This document shows positions 50,506 to 61,779 of a stretch of 64,000 bases of DNA, piece by piece. The stretch comes from Takifugu bimaculatus. Lineage: Eukaryota; Chordata; Actinopteri; Tetraodontiformes; Tetraodontidae. Below the pieces are notes generated by a model. The model worked only from the letters and a program-made list of their open reading frames with translations, had not been told where the DNA came from and made no database searches. Location of the stretch: NCBI GenBank assembly GCA_004026145.2, contig CP034991.1:11574110-11638109 (forward strand), given 5' to 3'. Each line of letters opens with the position of its first letter. Position 1 is the first letter of the stretch. Both the position numbers and the translations under genes were made by a program.

Positions 50506-53500
50506 TCATGTCTTCTTTAAAAACCTGGAATAAACACACACACATACACACAATTATATGAAAATATTTAAAACAATGATTTAGTCTTAAATATTTGTTG
50601 ATAAAGGGATTATATACACTAATATGATGTAATGTGTTTGCAAATGCATTTCATACCATGTCAAAATGTATCCACCGAATATAAGTAAGACTCCCAGTAC
50701 CACTGATGCCACAGCAGACAGGGATGAAACCTTCAGAGCATAGGATATTCCTGTAACATGACAAACTATTTTACACTCTTATCCCTTAATGCTGTATAGA
50801 AACTAAAAATATATGTCATTATGTAAGTTATAATTTGAAAACTACACTGTTACCTTCTACCTTAGCCCAAAGAACACAGGCGCTTTTAGAAGCCTAGGAA
50901 AGTAAATGTTAGATTAACGTCCAGCATATGGAAAAGACATAAGGTCCATAATTATTGTATAACCCACCATTTCCCACTGGCTGACAGCACGTAAAAAGAT
51001 ATAGTAGTCCCTGCCGTTCTTCAGTGGGACATTAAGGAAGCCTCCATAGCAGAGTCCATCGCCAACTGTAAAGTTCATCTCCGTCCCGACGTGTTTGGCG
51101 TTAATCTGTGCTGCTATGTACAGCGACGACGACTTTAGGTCACTTGAGGGGTCCGAGCAGTCGAACACCACAATCCCCTCCGCAGGAAGCACAAACACTT
51201 GGTAAAAACTGAGAAACGAGGGGTGAAAAATCATACTAAAATCACTTTTACTTGTGTTTTAGATCTACATTGTGTCCATGTAATTTAGTTAGAATCACAT
51301 CCCAGTAACTCAAATTTGACTGCACATGTTTTAATAATGTATAAGAACTGTAAGAAAGTGCATTTTTCTTTAAGTAGGAGCCAGATATTTACATTGATTG
51401 GTGTAAATATTCGCTTATTCTGCTGTAACACTACATTCACCATCTCAGCTGTTACCTTATTGCATCCAGAGAACTGACTGATCGACGCAACTTCAGAGTT
51501 GGTACCGGGGTCTCAAACTCTCTGTAGTAGACAGCTGGTGCTGCTGGCACTATTGATGTGAAACGTTCTTGGTGTTAGCAGGAGCATGTGAGGCAGGAAC
51601 AGTGGGATCAGGCTGGATGGTGATACCTGGTAAACTGGTGTTAGTGGTGACTGGTGGCTGTGAAGCCGACTGTCAGTGCTGTGACTGCGATGCTGTAGTT
51701 AGTGACGGGAAGCAGGTTCAGACAGAGTTCCAGCCGATCTGCCGTGGAGCTCAGAAACCGCTTCCTGCTATCGTAGAAGTACCTCTGGTAATCTCTGCGT
51801 CCTGTGTAAGTCACCTGTAATGCGGGGGAAATTATTGTAAAAGTGTGCTAAACTGGCCTAAAAGTGGTTCTTGAAATGCTCTGTTACCTTGTACACTTCT
51901 GTAGCTGCCTCGTATTTCTCTGCTCTCCAACGCAGACAACTTTCATTGAAAATGAGCAGCTGGGTGATTGGTGGCTTTATTTCTACGAGACGAACAAAAG
52001 TTAATTTCCCTTCCCCCCCCCCTCATTTCAAATGTTTGCACGCCTCATCGGGTGACACTCACCGATGCATGTCAGCGTGGCTTCAAGCCACAGCCCCGAG
52101 TTGCCACAAACAGACGTGCTGCTGCCCCTCCAGCTGTGATAGCCCGGCACACACCGGTGGACCACAACACTTCTGTTGTGCCAAACCACCTCTGAGTTGG
52201 CGAGTTGGGGAATTGGGCCACATTTAGCTGGAAGATATTGAGGCCAAATGGTTAATATTGCACATTGCATTGATATCTGTTAGATTCTGACTTAACAAGA
52301 CAGTATAGTAGCAATGAAGGACAAACACAGTTCATGTAAGATGAAAAGGTTCTGTTTTCTGTTGGCTAATGCATGGATGTGCTGACAGAGGGGAAGCACC
52401 AGCAGGATCCAGTAGGGAGCAGCTCCCCCCCTCATTATTTAACTTATGGGTTGAACAGGAACATTAAATATGCCCGTGTGATGGGATGAGGGCCCTACCT
52501 CGACACCTTACAGATACATTCCCCCACTCTCCAGATTGTGAACATGTTGACATATTAGTTCCAGCCTCCAGGTAAAATCCAGCCATACACTCATACAGCA
52601 CCACACTGCCAGGCCTGCTGCTGCCATCCCACAGGGGGTTAGTATGGGGGAGGTTAGGTGGGGGGCCGCAACTTATTTCTGCACACAGACACAGATTAGC
52701 TGCATTACGAGGCACACACACACGCAAGGAAGATTAAAACATCTTTTGTGCAAAACAAATTAATTACATTTTAAAACATTAAATAAGTAATTATTTCACA
52801 TTAGTGGACTTTCTTTAGTGAATGTTAGCCTGTTATGTGCTGACTTTGGTAAAAAAATAAAAATAAAATGCAACTGTATATATAAAAATGGAGTTTATTT
52901 ACATGTAAACGAGACTATCTTACCACTAGAGGGAGTGTGAGGCCCATTAAATGAGATTAGTATTTATTGCTGAGCAAATATGAACGATGTGTTGATGAAT
53001 TTAGGTATTTATTTCTCGACACTTGAGGTTTCGGTGATAGTCACGCCAATGAGACCATCTCCCAAATGGTCAAACTGCAATTAATTCTTAGGTAAAAGTC
53101 TAAAAATAAATGTAAGCAGATAAGTATTTAGGACACTGCAGAACCTTCACACCACAGATCAACATCCTCCCACAGTCCATTTGCTCCACATTCAGAGGTG
53201 TTTTTCAGGCCTCTTGTGTAAAATCCTTCCTCACATTGGTAGTGCACCACACTGCCGACATGTGCCGTGCCATCCCAAAGCGTTTCGGTGTGAGGCTTAA
53301 AAACAGGATCTGGGCAACTGATTTCTACAACAAAAACAGAGCAGCTGTAACGTGGAGCACTGTTAGCCACATCCTGCCAGCGATGGTGTGCTTTTAAACA
53401 TTTAAGGCAAATTCACAGGATCTTTTACAAGCAGGTCATTGAGTAGGATTATTTCTGTTAATGCCAGTATCACCTTGACACAGCAAAGAGGCATCAGCCC

Positions 53501-56292
53501 ATTCTCCACTGGCTGTGCAAATAGACGAGCCTCCTTCCCCAACATTGTGATATCCAGAAATACACTTATAAACAACCTGAGAGCCCATAGTGGAGACATT
53601 ATTCCACTGCATGACTGAGTAAGGGACGGGTGGAGGAACACCACAGTCTACTTCTACATGGACAAAAAGGAAAAAAACAATGAAAGGCATCATTTTTGGG
53701 AATCTCCCACGTGACACATCAACACATGTATCAAACTTCTTAGAAATAAATGTAAGGTTTGAATTAGTTTGGACATGAGCAAAGCAGAAGATGGGGAGCT
53801 TTTTGGATGTGGAGCAAGAGGACTGCATGAGACAAGATAACGCTGAGGAGGGAAAAGGATAATTTTACATCTGCTTTGGTGACCCCGATAAAGAGAAGAG
53901 CTGAAATTGTCAGACAGGCTTAAAGTGTGGAAGAAGTATTTTCAAATTTATTTTTCTTCACGTTGTCCCACATCATTTTGCAAAAGCGAACTTACTTACG
54001 AAGTTTCATAGCACATTTTTACCTTTGCATGAGATACTTGGTTGTGTCCAGTAACCTTCACTTGTACACAGTGACATATTTGTTCCCTCATAGTGATAAA
54101 ATCCTATTTTACAGTAATAAGTAACAGCGCTTCCAGGGATGGAGCTGCCATTCCACATTTGGCCAGTGTGGGGCACTATAGGAGGATTCCCACAAAATAT
54201 CTCTAGAAGGGGAAATAGAATTAGTACATTTTTAATAAATACCTTTCTCGTAAATGAATTCATCCTTAAATTATGTATTGGTACTGACAGAAGAACAGAA
54301 AATGTCATGAATACCTTTGCAGACCAGTGATGGGATGCTCCATTGACCCTTTTCATTACAGACGGAGACATTTTCGCCTCCTTTTTTATGAAAGCCCTCC
54401 TTACAAAAATAGAGAACGGTGCTGCCAGGGGTTGAGCTATTGTTCCACATCTGCTTGGTGGATTCAATTACGGGTGGACTCCCACACGAGGTCTCTGCAA
54501 CAAATAACATGCACCAAGATCAATGCAACCCTGCAGTGAAAAACGGAACGAGAGAAGCAGAAATATCCTGAATGTAGTTCTGACTGTACCTTGACAGACC
54601 ACCGAGGGTTTCTCCCACAGTCCCGCAGCGGCGCAGACGGACACATTTCCCTCCCCAACATTGTGATATCCATAGTTACACTGATAAAACACCTCGGCAC
54701 CCACCCTGGAGCTCTTATTCCACACCATGTGAGTGTGAGGGGGGTGAGGTGGGGGGCCACAGTCAACTTCTGAGGGCCAAAATGAGACAACATCAAACTG
54801 CGTTCGGCAGGATTCTCCAGGAGCCGCGACTGTGCTGCCAAACCGCTCAGAGTGACAAGAAAAGCTCTCACTATCAAAACGTTCTTTCATTTTCACAGGA
54901 GTGGGAACAACTACGGAACATTCCCACTGCTCCTTCGGGAGCAAAGACGCAGCTGCTATCAAGGCTTGAATATTAGGGAGTCTTGGAAGAGCTTTAATAT
55001 GCTGAATTGTCCCATGTTATGCATTGAAGGTGTGTTTTTACCTTCACACTTAATGGAGGCTGGGCTCCAGAGTCCATCAGCACCACACACTGAGCTGTTG
55101 TCCCCACTCCTCCACATGAAACCTTCATCACACGCGAACGTGGCCACGCTGCTGTATGTGGTTGCTGTTGCTGACAGCAGAACGGTGCCCCCCGCAGGAG
55201 GCCGGCTGACCGCAGTCCACCACTGAAGCACCAGCAAGAGCAGGTTTTAGTCACGTGGTTCTAGTAAGGCGTCCATCAGTTGGCGTTACCTTTACAGGAG
55301 GCGTTTTCCCTGCGTGGGACTGAAGGGCTCGTTTCCATTTTGGACTCGATATCCCAGCTGGCAGCTGCACTCAAAGCTGCCTGGAAGGTTTGTGCACTGA
55401 GCTCCGTCTCCGCACAAACCTGGGATTCTGCACTCATCAACATCTGCACGGGCAACATAAAGGAGACACGGTTTTAAGGTTTGGTCTCTGAAATCAATCA
55501 AAGGGCTTTAACAGTCCGGTTTCAGCTGAAACTCACCCTGACAGTGGGTTCCGTCGTTTGGGATGAAGACAGCCATGTTGTTGGACGGGCTGTAGCCGCT
55601 CATGCAGGTACAGTAGTAGCTGCCATACGTGTTGTGGCAGGTGGTGCTCTGACCACAGATTCTATTAGCTCCTATCTGACATTCGTCTTTATCTAAGAAA
55701 CAATCAAAATGTAATTTTTTTAGGACAGCTTAATGCTCGCCAGGGGACGAATTAAACTTGGATGATGTGATGATTTTTTGGGTCTTAAAATCTTGATAAT
55801 AGGGATTTTCTCAACACTTGACTTGAAGAGACATATAGCATGACATAGCTGTAAAATATTAATGATAGTCATTTCCATATTTACTTCATTATTTTTCTTT
55901 GATTAATTTAAAAAAAAAAAAAATCAGCTCCAAAATTCTGCATTTTTCTGAACAAGATGACAAAATGGATTAACTAGATCATATAACAGATAGAACACAA
56001 GGTTTAAAATGATTGCTTTTCTCCCCTACCTAAGCAGATAGTCCTTCCATTGCCCACAAATCCGTATTTGCAGTTGCAAACCTTTCCTGAACCGTCCAAC
56101 TTTTCGTCACATGTGGCGTTAGTGTGGCAGGCGGTGCACATGTCCTGAGAGTGGCCTCCTGCCAGGACACCTGAGGAGACGATAAAAACAGCATCACACC
56201 AGGTGTAAAAATCTATGGAGGAAGGAGAAAGTGTTGCTCTAACCTGCAGTGAAACACAGAAGAACCAGCACCTCCATGGTCCCGTTCCTCAT
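50506..56292 (-). CDS. susd1: Sushi domain-containing protein 1-like, eight sushi domains
   Basis: A type I membrane protein of unknown function. Exons: 56244-56292 (signal peptide MRNGTMEVLVLLCFTAG), 56030-56170 (EGF-like, CNCKYGFVGNGRTICL), 55537-55692 and 55290-55443 (EGF), 55042-55222, 54590-54769, 54315-54494, 54023-54202, 53474-53653, 53145-53324, 52499-52678 and 52055-52227 with correction: the last sushi exon is 52063-52227 (eight sushi), 51888-51982, 51627-51814, 51456-51549 and 50968-51208 (fibronectin-like region), 50854-50893, 50657-50750 (membrane segment) and 50506-50524. With three extra bases removed the sum is 897 residues. The EGF and membrane-proximal parts follow human SUSD1 (PLKNGRDYYIFLRAVSQWE), but human has only two sushi domains. 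The tiny last exon (FLKKT) is tentative; reading through from the exon ending at 50657 is the alternative. The exon 53145-53324 donor is the unusual GTTCTG. Confidence 0.85.
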
Positions 56293-57179
56293 CCTCTCTG
56301 AGCATCTGCTGACTTCAACAACCCTTTATCCCCATCTTCAGCTTCTCAGGCTTAATTTCCGTCCTGTGGACCATATTTGAGGCTGAGCGGGCTTGATAAC
56401 CAGGATTCCGAGGGCGTGGAGGGTGTGTAAGATGAGGTCAGCCGAATAAATAGCTCATTTTCTTAATGATCCTCTTGCAGCTGGTGGTTTTGTGGCTTCA
56501 TCTTGTCATCCGCTGACACATTCAGTTACTCTTCACCGGTACTGGTGATATGTTAAGAGCTGCGGTGGAAGATAATGGCTATGTTTGGGCTGACAGACCT
56601 GCTGGAAGACCTCTGACTAATGTTTCAAGGGGGGAAAAAAACGTTTTTTCCTGACACTTTCTAAATGACTTCCCAAAAAGTTCATTTCAGAACATTTATT
56701 AAAAGCCACCAACTATAAATATTGTTTACGCGCATCTACAGGCTGTAGTTTTCTGAGGGGGTGGTGGGTTGTGGGAGGGGGAGATAAGTGCGGTGAGCTG
56801 CTATCTCTGTGGCCAGTAGGGTCCACGATGGGGTCTCTCTGTCACTCAAACTAACAAGCGACCGCCTCACAAACAGGGAGTAGAACCTCTGGACTGTCTC
56901 TGTGGGCCCCTCCCCAACCACACAACTGGCCTCTCTCTGGGGCTCCTTTAGCCCCATTTCAACCCCGAGTCTGACACCTCCGATCACACCAACAATGACT
57001 AAACGCAGCAGGAATCTTTTAAGCCTAAACTCACACACGAATTAAAGATATCAGGTGGAAAAATTGCTTTTAAATGAAAGTGAAAGTCTGACATCAGACT
57101 AATACAGATATTCGCTGTGGTCCCAGTATCAAATAATTCCGATGGAAAAAATAGAGCGAAAATGGATGTTTTAAAGGGT
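56293..57179. other. Upstream region of the susd1-like gene
   Basis: Presumed promoter and intergenic sequence. A 100-codon minus-strand frame at 56736-57038 has no recognisable product. Confidence 0.45.
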
Positions 57180-57185
57180 TTTATT
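57180..57185 (-). terminator. Polyadenylation signal of the CaaX protein gene
   Basis: AATAAA on the minus strand about 160 bases beyond the stop codon at 57347. Confidence 0.6.
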
Positions 57186-57346
57186 TCTTTTTAGCAGCTC
57201 ATCCTTCTAGCCAATGACTGTAAATCTACTGCAGTGGACACAAAAGGACAGAAAAGGTACAAACAGATGAGTTTAAAGAAAATTTAAGATGGTGAAAAAG
57301 AATGACACCTTAAGCTCAAACATTTGCTTAACGATGGGCTTCTTGG

Positions 57347-57997
57347 TCATAGAATAGAACAAAGACAACAGCATTTTTTGTCTTGTTTGGTTTGAGTCTC
57401 TTCCGGACAAGGACCATCGGGAGCAGGAGACTCCAATTTATCGTCTGACACTGAACCACTGGAGCTGGAAAACAGCCTCCTGCACACCAGGTCAGCAGCC
57501 CTCCCATCCATGACCGACAGGTCTGTGACAGTCTTCTCCCTCAGCGACATGTCCCCGTCATCGTCATCATCTATCAGCACAAACTCCTTCAGGTAAACCA
57601 TCCCCACGCCGTGAAGGCTGTGGTTCTCCGCCGAGTCCTCGGTGGTGTGGGCGTCCACGAAGGTCAGAGTTGAAGACTCTGTCAGCGTCTCCTGCGGGTC
57701 TGTGGAGTTGTCCTCTGTTCCTGAAAAGACCTGGCTGCTGGAGTCCATCATCCAAGTGGAGTTCCTCTGAGCGCCTTCTTTCATGTTGTAACACGGCCCG
57801 TGGTTGTTCGGGACCACATCGGGTACGGAGGTGGTGGCCTGTGTTCTCCTGGGGTGGGGGGCATTTTCTGTGGCGTGACCGTTACCGGGGTACATCTTGA
57901 AAGCCACCCTCTGGTAGTCATGGTAGAGCTGCACGCCGCTGCCTGTCGGGGACGGCAGCAGGATGTCGGCAGCATCGACTTTTCCGTGATTCTTCAT
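57347..57997 (-). CDS. Acidic 216-residue protein with C-terminal CaaX box, possibly paralemmin-related
   Basis: A single open frame on the minus strand starts MKNHGKVDAADILLPSPTG and ends KKCCCLCSIL. The last four residues form a CaaX box (Leu at the end favours geranylgeranylation), and three upstream cysteines could be palmitoylated, so a peripheral plasma-membrane protein is likely. An acidic block (VLIDDDDDGDMSLREKTVTD) precedes DGRAADLVCRR. The lipidated Cys-rich tail and this block recall paralemmins, but the paralemmin N-terminal coiled coil is absent. A splice acceptor lies immediately before the ATG. Possible upstream exons, with donors at about 58426 and 58940, do not continue the frame, so they look untranslated. 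Family assignment is weak. Confidence 0.7.
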   Translation of the reverse strand: MKNHGKVDAADILLPSPTGSGVQLYHDYQRVAFKMYPGNGHATENAPHPRRTQATTSVPDVVPNNHGPCYNMKEGAQRNSTWMMDSSSQVFSGTEDNSTDPQETLTESSTLTFVDAHTTEDSAENHSLHGVGMVYLKEFVLIDDDDDGDMSLREKTVTDLSVMDGRAADLVCRRLFSSSSGSVSDDKLESPAPDGPCPEETQTKQDKKCCCLCSIL

Positions 57998-59915
57998 CTA
58001 TTTTCTATGCTGATGGGTAAAAAATTGGAAGTTTAACACTGATTCGGATCAAAAATGCTCCTTCACATTAATAGCTTAAAACTTTTCTAACAATGTGACA
58101 GTTTGCTGTGAAGAAAAGATCAAAAAAGGCAAAGTGTGTTTTTAAAATAATAATAAAATGTTGGTTATACTTATTATAGTGTGCAAATATCAATGATTCT
58201 GTCATAAATAGAACATAAATAGAACTGTTGGGTTATTAATATATTTATATTTTACTGAAACAACAGCAGGAGCAGGTAACAAACAAACTCTCATTTAGCT
58301 TCAGACTGTCAAAATAAATAAAAAAGGCAAAAAAGAACTCCCTCAAGGATCAGCTCTTTGATCATCCTCTAAAGTGCTCAAACCAATGAAACCTCACACA
58401 CACACACACTCAGGAGACTTACCCTCTTACACTTGACTGACTCACATGCATGACAGAATCGGGACTCTCATAAATTACGAATGAATATTTAGGATGTACA
58501 CATTGGGGTGAGCGTAGCTGAGGTGAAGCCACGATAGATAAAAAGTGGACCGTCTCTAACAGCTGCGCTGCATTAAGGTTTTATTACACTTGATGGTTTT
58601 TGTCCCAACATTGTTGCAACAACAGACAGAACTTTGAACAAAAGGATGCCGAGACAGCTGCCAATAATTCCTTCTTTTTAATCTTCAAAATGTTCACTTC
58701 TTCATTTATACCTGACCACAAAGCAGTGAGTGTAGTCATGTATAAGTATTGTTTAGAGAGAGATGACCTGGGAGCAGCTTAATAGTGACTGACAATAAAT
58801 CACTAATAAACCTGCACGACGCTCTTCATCCCAACCAGACTACGGACTAATCCCACTCCTTACAAAACATGCAAAAAAATCTGAATTATCTTTAAAAAAA
58901 AATCAAAATCAAAATCAAGTATTTAAAATATAATCTTACCTTGTTTCACTGCATTGATATAATGAAAATCACATGGCAGAGCAGGAACGACCCCCCCGAG
59001 GGTGTGTGCAGCACTTTGATGTGCAGCATTAAATGATTTTTCCTCAGCCTGGATCCCCCCCCCCACACACACGCCCTCCTATTCCCATTGTCTGATAAGC
59101 TACAACTCTTCCCAGTAGTTGCAGGGAGGAGTTTGTTCAAACATGCAGAACATCAGACGAGACTATTTTTAGCATCTGTCGTCAGTTACAAAGATAGAAC
59201 TGAAGAAAATGTTAAATCTATAATTATAGTACCGTCCTTATAAAGTAAATGGACCAGGCGATCTTCAAAACATCCTACCTGCAATCTTTTGATGACATTT
59301 GCGCTAAAAATGTAGGATTTTGCCAAACAATGTCCAAAAACCCACAACCTCGTCTCCTTCCAGTCCTTCATGAAATGTTGCAGTGGTGCAGACATGCATG
59401 AAAAGCCACTTCTCTCGCTTCCATATACTAAATGTGCTCCAATAAATAATAAAAGACAGCGCTTCACATACATGAAGGTTCCAAACTGGAGTGTAGGATC
59501 AAATATTGAAGTGTTCCCGCGATGCAGGGGTGATGTCTCCATTAACCCTGTTTGTAAAACACTGGTCATTTACATCCATGAGACCTGTAGTACAAAACCA
59601 TGTGGATAAACCAAGTATAACCATAAAGCTTTGGTTAGCTTTATATTCTTTTACAGCTTTTATGGCACGCACGCATCAAACCATCTGTTTGATATATCAG
59701 GAAATGCACTTTGTTGAGGAGCTACGTAAGGAAACATTCATTGTAGTAAAATCGTCCTGTGAAACTGGCTCATATTTCTTATTAACGGGTTGGGCTAAAT
59801 AGTAGATTACTCCAAAACTGGGGGAACCATGAGATAGGGGGGACCGCTCAGGATGTAGGGTGGGGAAGGTCCGCTGTATGTCTGCATAAATGAGCTCCAA
59901 AACGGCCGATGATGA
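57998..59915. other. 5' region of the CaaX gene and 3' region of the MaoC-like gene
   Basis: No coding exon is supported. Minus-strand donor sites near 58426 (GAG|GTAAGT) and 58940 (AAG|GTAAGA) suggest non-coding first exons for the CaaX gene. The part from about 59200 to 59915 is probably the 3' untranslated region of the next gene. Confidence 0.45.
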
Positions 59916-61287
59916 TCATGACCGAGAGATGAGTCCCGTCACATGTGGCGTGTCTCCTCCGTGATGGCGCATGTGGAAGCGGACGTTGTTGGTCGACTCC
60001 CCAAACTGGATGGTCACTCTGCGTGGCAGCGACGGAGGATGTTTGAACCGAGCAGAGATGCTGACCGGCGCCGTGATGACTTTAACACCTGGAGGCACGA
60101 AACAGCTATGAGAGATCGATAAATCAAGTCCTCAATCAGAGGATCTCTCTGCAGCAATACTGAACAGAACCGAGCCTTTAATAACCAGATAATCAACCGG
60201 TTTGGATCAAAATATAAATCACCTTTGTGCTTTTCTATCTCAGCCAAGCAGACAGACAGCATCCAGAGACTCGGCGAGGTAAAACCGAGGAGCCTGGCTG
60301 GCAGAGAGAGGAGCAGACATGGGGAGTACTGAGAGACGGACCAAAGACCCGGCAGATCAGCAGTCCTGGGAACTCTGAGTTCTACTCGCTTCGCATCTTC
60401 TGGATCAGGTTCATCTGAAAAGCAGCCAAACATGATGAGGGTGCCTGAGTTTCCTGGCTTAAAAAGATTAAACGCCAGTATTTTTAGGGGGGAAACTCAC
60501 CCATTTCTGCGCTGGGTTGAGATCTGCTGGATCCCTGCTGCTTGTCTTGGGAGACCAGGGTCAGGACGCTCTCCCAGACCAGGGACCCGGTGCGAGACGT
60601 AGGCAGACAGGCGGATATCCACCTCCACACACTGCCTCCGTTTGTCGGTAAGTCAGAACTTCCTGCCTGCAATGTGAACGGGCCCTTCTTCAGCTCATCC
60701 ACCGGCTCAAAGGTTCTCAGAGTCTGACGCAGTCGACGGAGACCTGCAGACGAGTTACAAGATGATTCTTGCTTTTAAAAATGTGCGCAGTGACAGCAGG
60801 CTCTGCATTATGGACTCGCCAGCTGGGCTGAGCCCGAACTGTCCATCAGTCAGGACCATGAGCAGGAGTCTGGAGCAGAGAAACTCAGGGAAGCACAGCG
60901 GGAGGTCTCTGAACTCAGAGTCGGGGTAATCCCAGCCGTAACCCGCCGCGCTGCAGAACCTCCGCAGAAGCCGAGTGTCCAGTCTGCGCCGGACAAAGAC
61001 ACCAGAATCAGAAGACAAGACTATTCAAATGGCCTCTGGATCAAGCCTCACCTGCAGTGGACGATCGTGTAGAAAACGCCGCACCTGTTGGTGGCCCGGA
61101 AGTGGCCCTTCCTCCGAGCCACAGCTTTGCTCAGGTATTTGAGGTAAAGATACGCGAAACTCGGAAGTTTGTTGTAGTCGAGTTCATTCGTTTTGAGGAG
61201 CTTGTGAGAACGGTAGATGTGCACGTACACGAAATATGCAGAACACGCCGAGATCGACGCCAAGGCGCAACTCTGCACGTTCCCCAT
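59916..61287 (-). CDS. Membrane-anchored protein resembling MaoC-like hot-dog proteins
   Basis: Five minus-strand exons, 61052-61287, 60820-60983, 60501-60743, 60223-60414 and 59916-60088, give about 334 residues. The N-terminus MGNVQSCALASISACSAYFV has a membrane segment, or a myristoylation-type MGxxxS start. The rest reads like a double hot-dog protein of the MaoC dehydratase group: a LxxRLLLMVLTDGQFG segment, then VEVDIRLSAYV and WESVLTLVSQ, then LPARLLGFTSPSLWMLSVCL and AEIEKHK, and a final beta segment ISARFKHPPSLPRRVTI. In exon 60501-60743 the conserved text is reached only by allowing three extra bases (60592-60593, 60651-60652 and 60663-60664). Intron 2 has a GC donor. The catalytic D-N-H motif of MaoC enzymes is not evident, so activity is doubtful. 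I do not recognise a named vertebrate gene. Confidence 0.7.
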
Positions 61288-61779
61288 TGTACGTTAAAGT
61301 AAGCCAGAGAATTGAACAATACCTAGTAACCCAATCTAATGTCGCTACATTTCATTATTACGTCATTTGGGACCTTAAACAGCAAATAACGATAAGATAT
61401 CCCAATTGTAGGAGTTTAGATCAATAGACGACACAGCAGACGCTGCCTGGAGCTACGGCGTCTGAGATGGGACAAACATAGCGTCTTCGAGTATCCATAC
61501 AACCCTAAAACGATTATGCTTTTTTGTCTTTTCCAGCAGTTGGGATTTATTTTATAATGATATTACATTTCAGTGTATAAACTACATCCATTTATTAGAC
61601 AGTCAATTTAAACATTCTGCTTCTGTAGAGTTCTTTACCATAAAAATATATTAAGTGGCCCATGACATCAAATTAGAACGTCATCATTCATAGTCATGCT
61701 GGTGTCAAAGAAAATCATAGTTGTGTAGAAAATTCCTGAGGTGATGAAGATCATTTGTTCCATCTCCCATCGGTCCTCT
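61288..61779. other. Upstream region of the MaoC-like gene and ier3ip1 3' untranslated region
   Basis: Non-coding. The left part should hold the promoter of the MaoC-like gene; the right part is the 3' end of ier3ip1, with its polyadenylation signal at 61546-61551. Confidence 0.5.
61546..61551 (-). terminator. ier3ip1: ier3ip1 polyadenylation signal
   Basis: AATAAA on the minus strand, about 230 bases after the ier3ip1 stop codon. Confidence 0.6.

Noticed and set aside
9396..60743. Frame-broken exons as pseudogenes
   Set aside because: Splice sites, exon phases and protein conservation are intact on both sides of every break, and the breaks follow one regular pattern of doubled bases. Independent decay of seven genes would not look like this.
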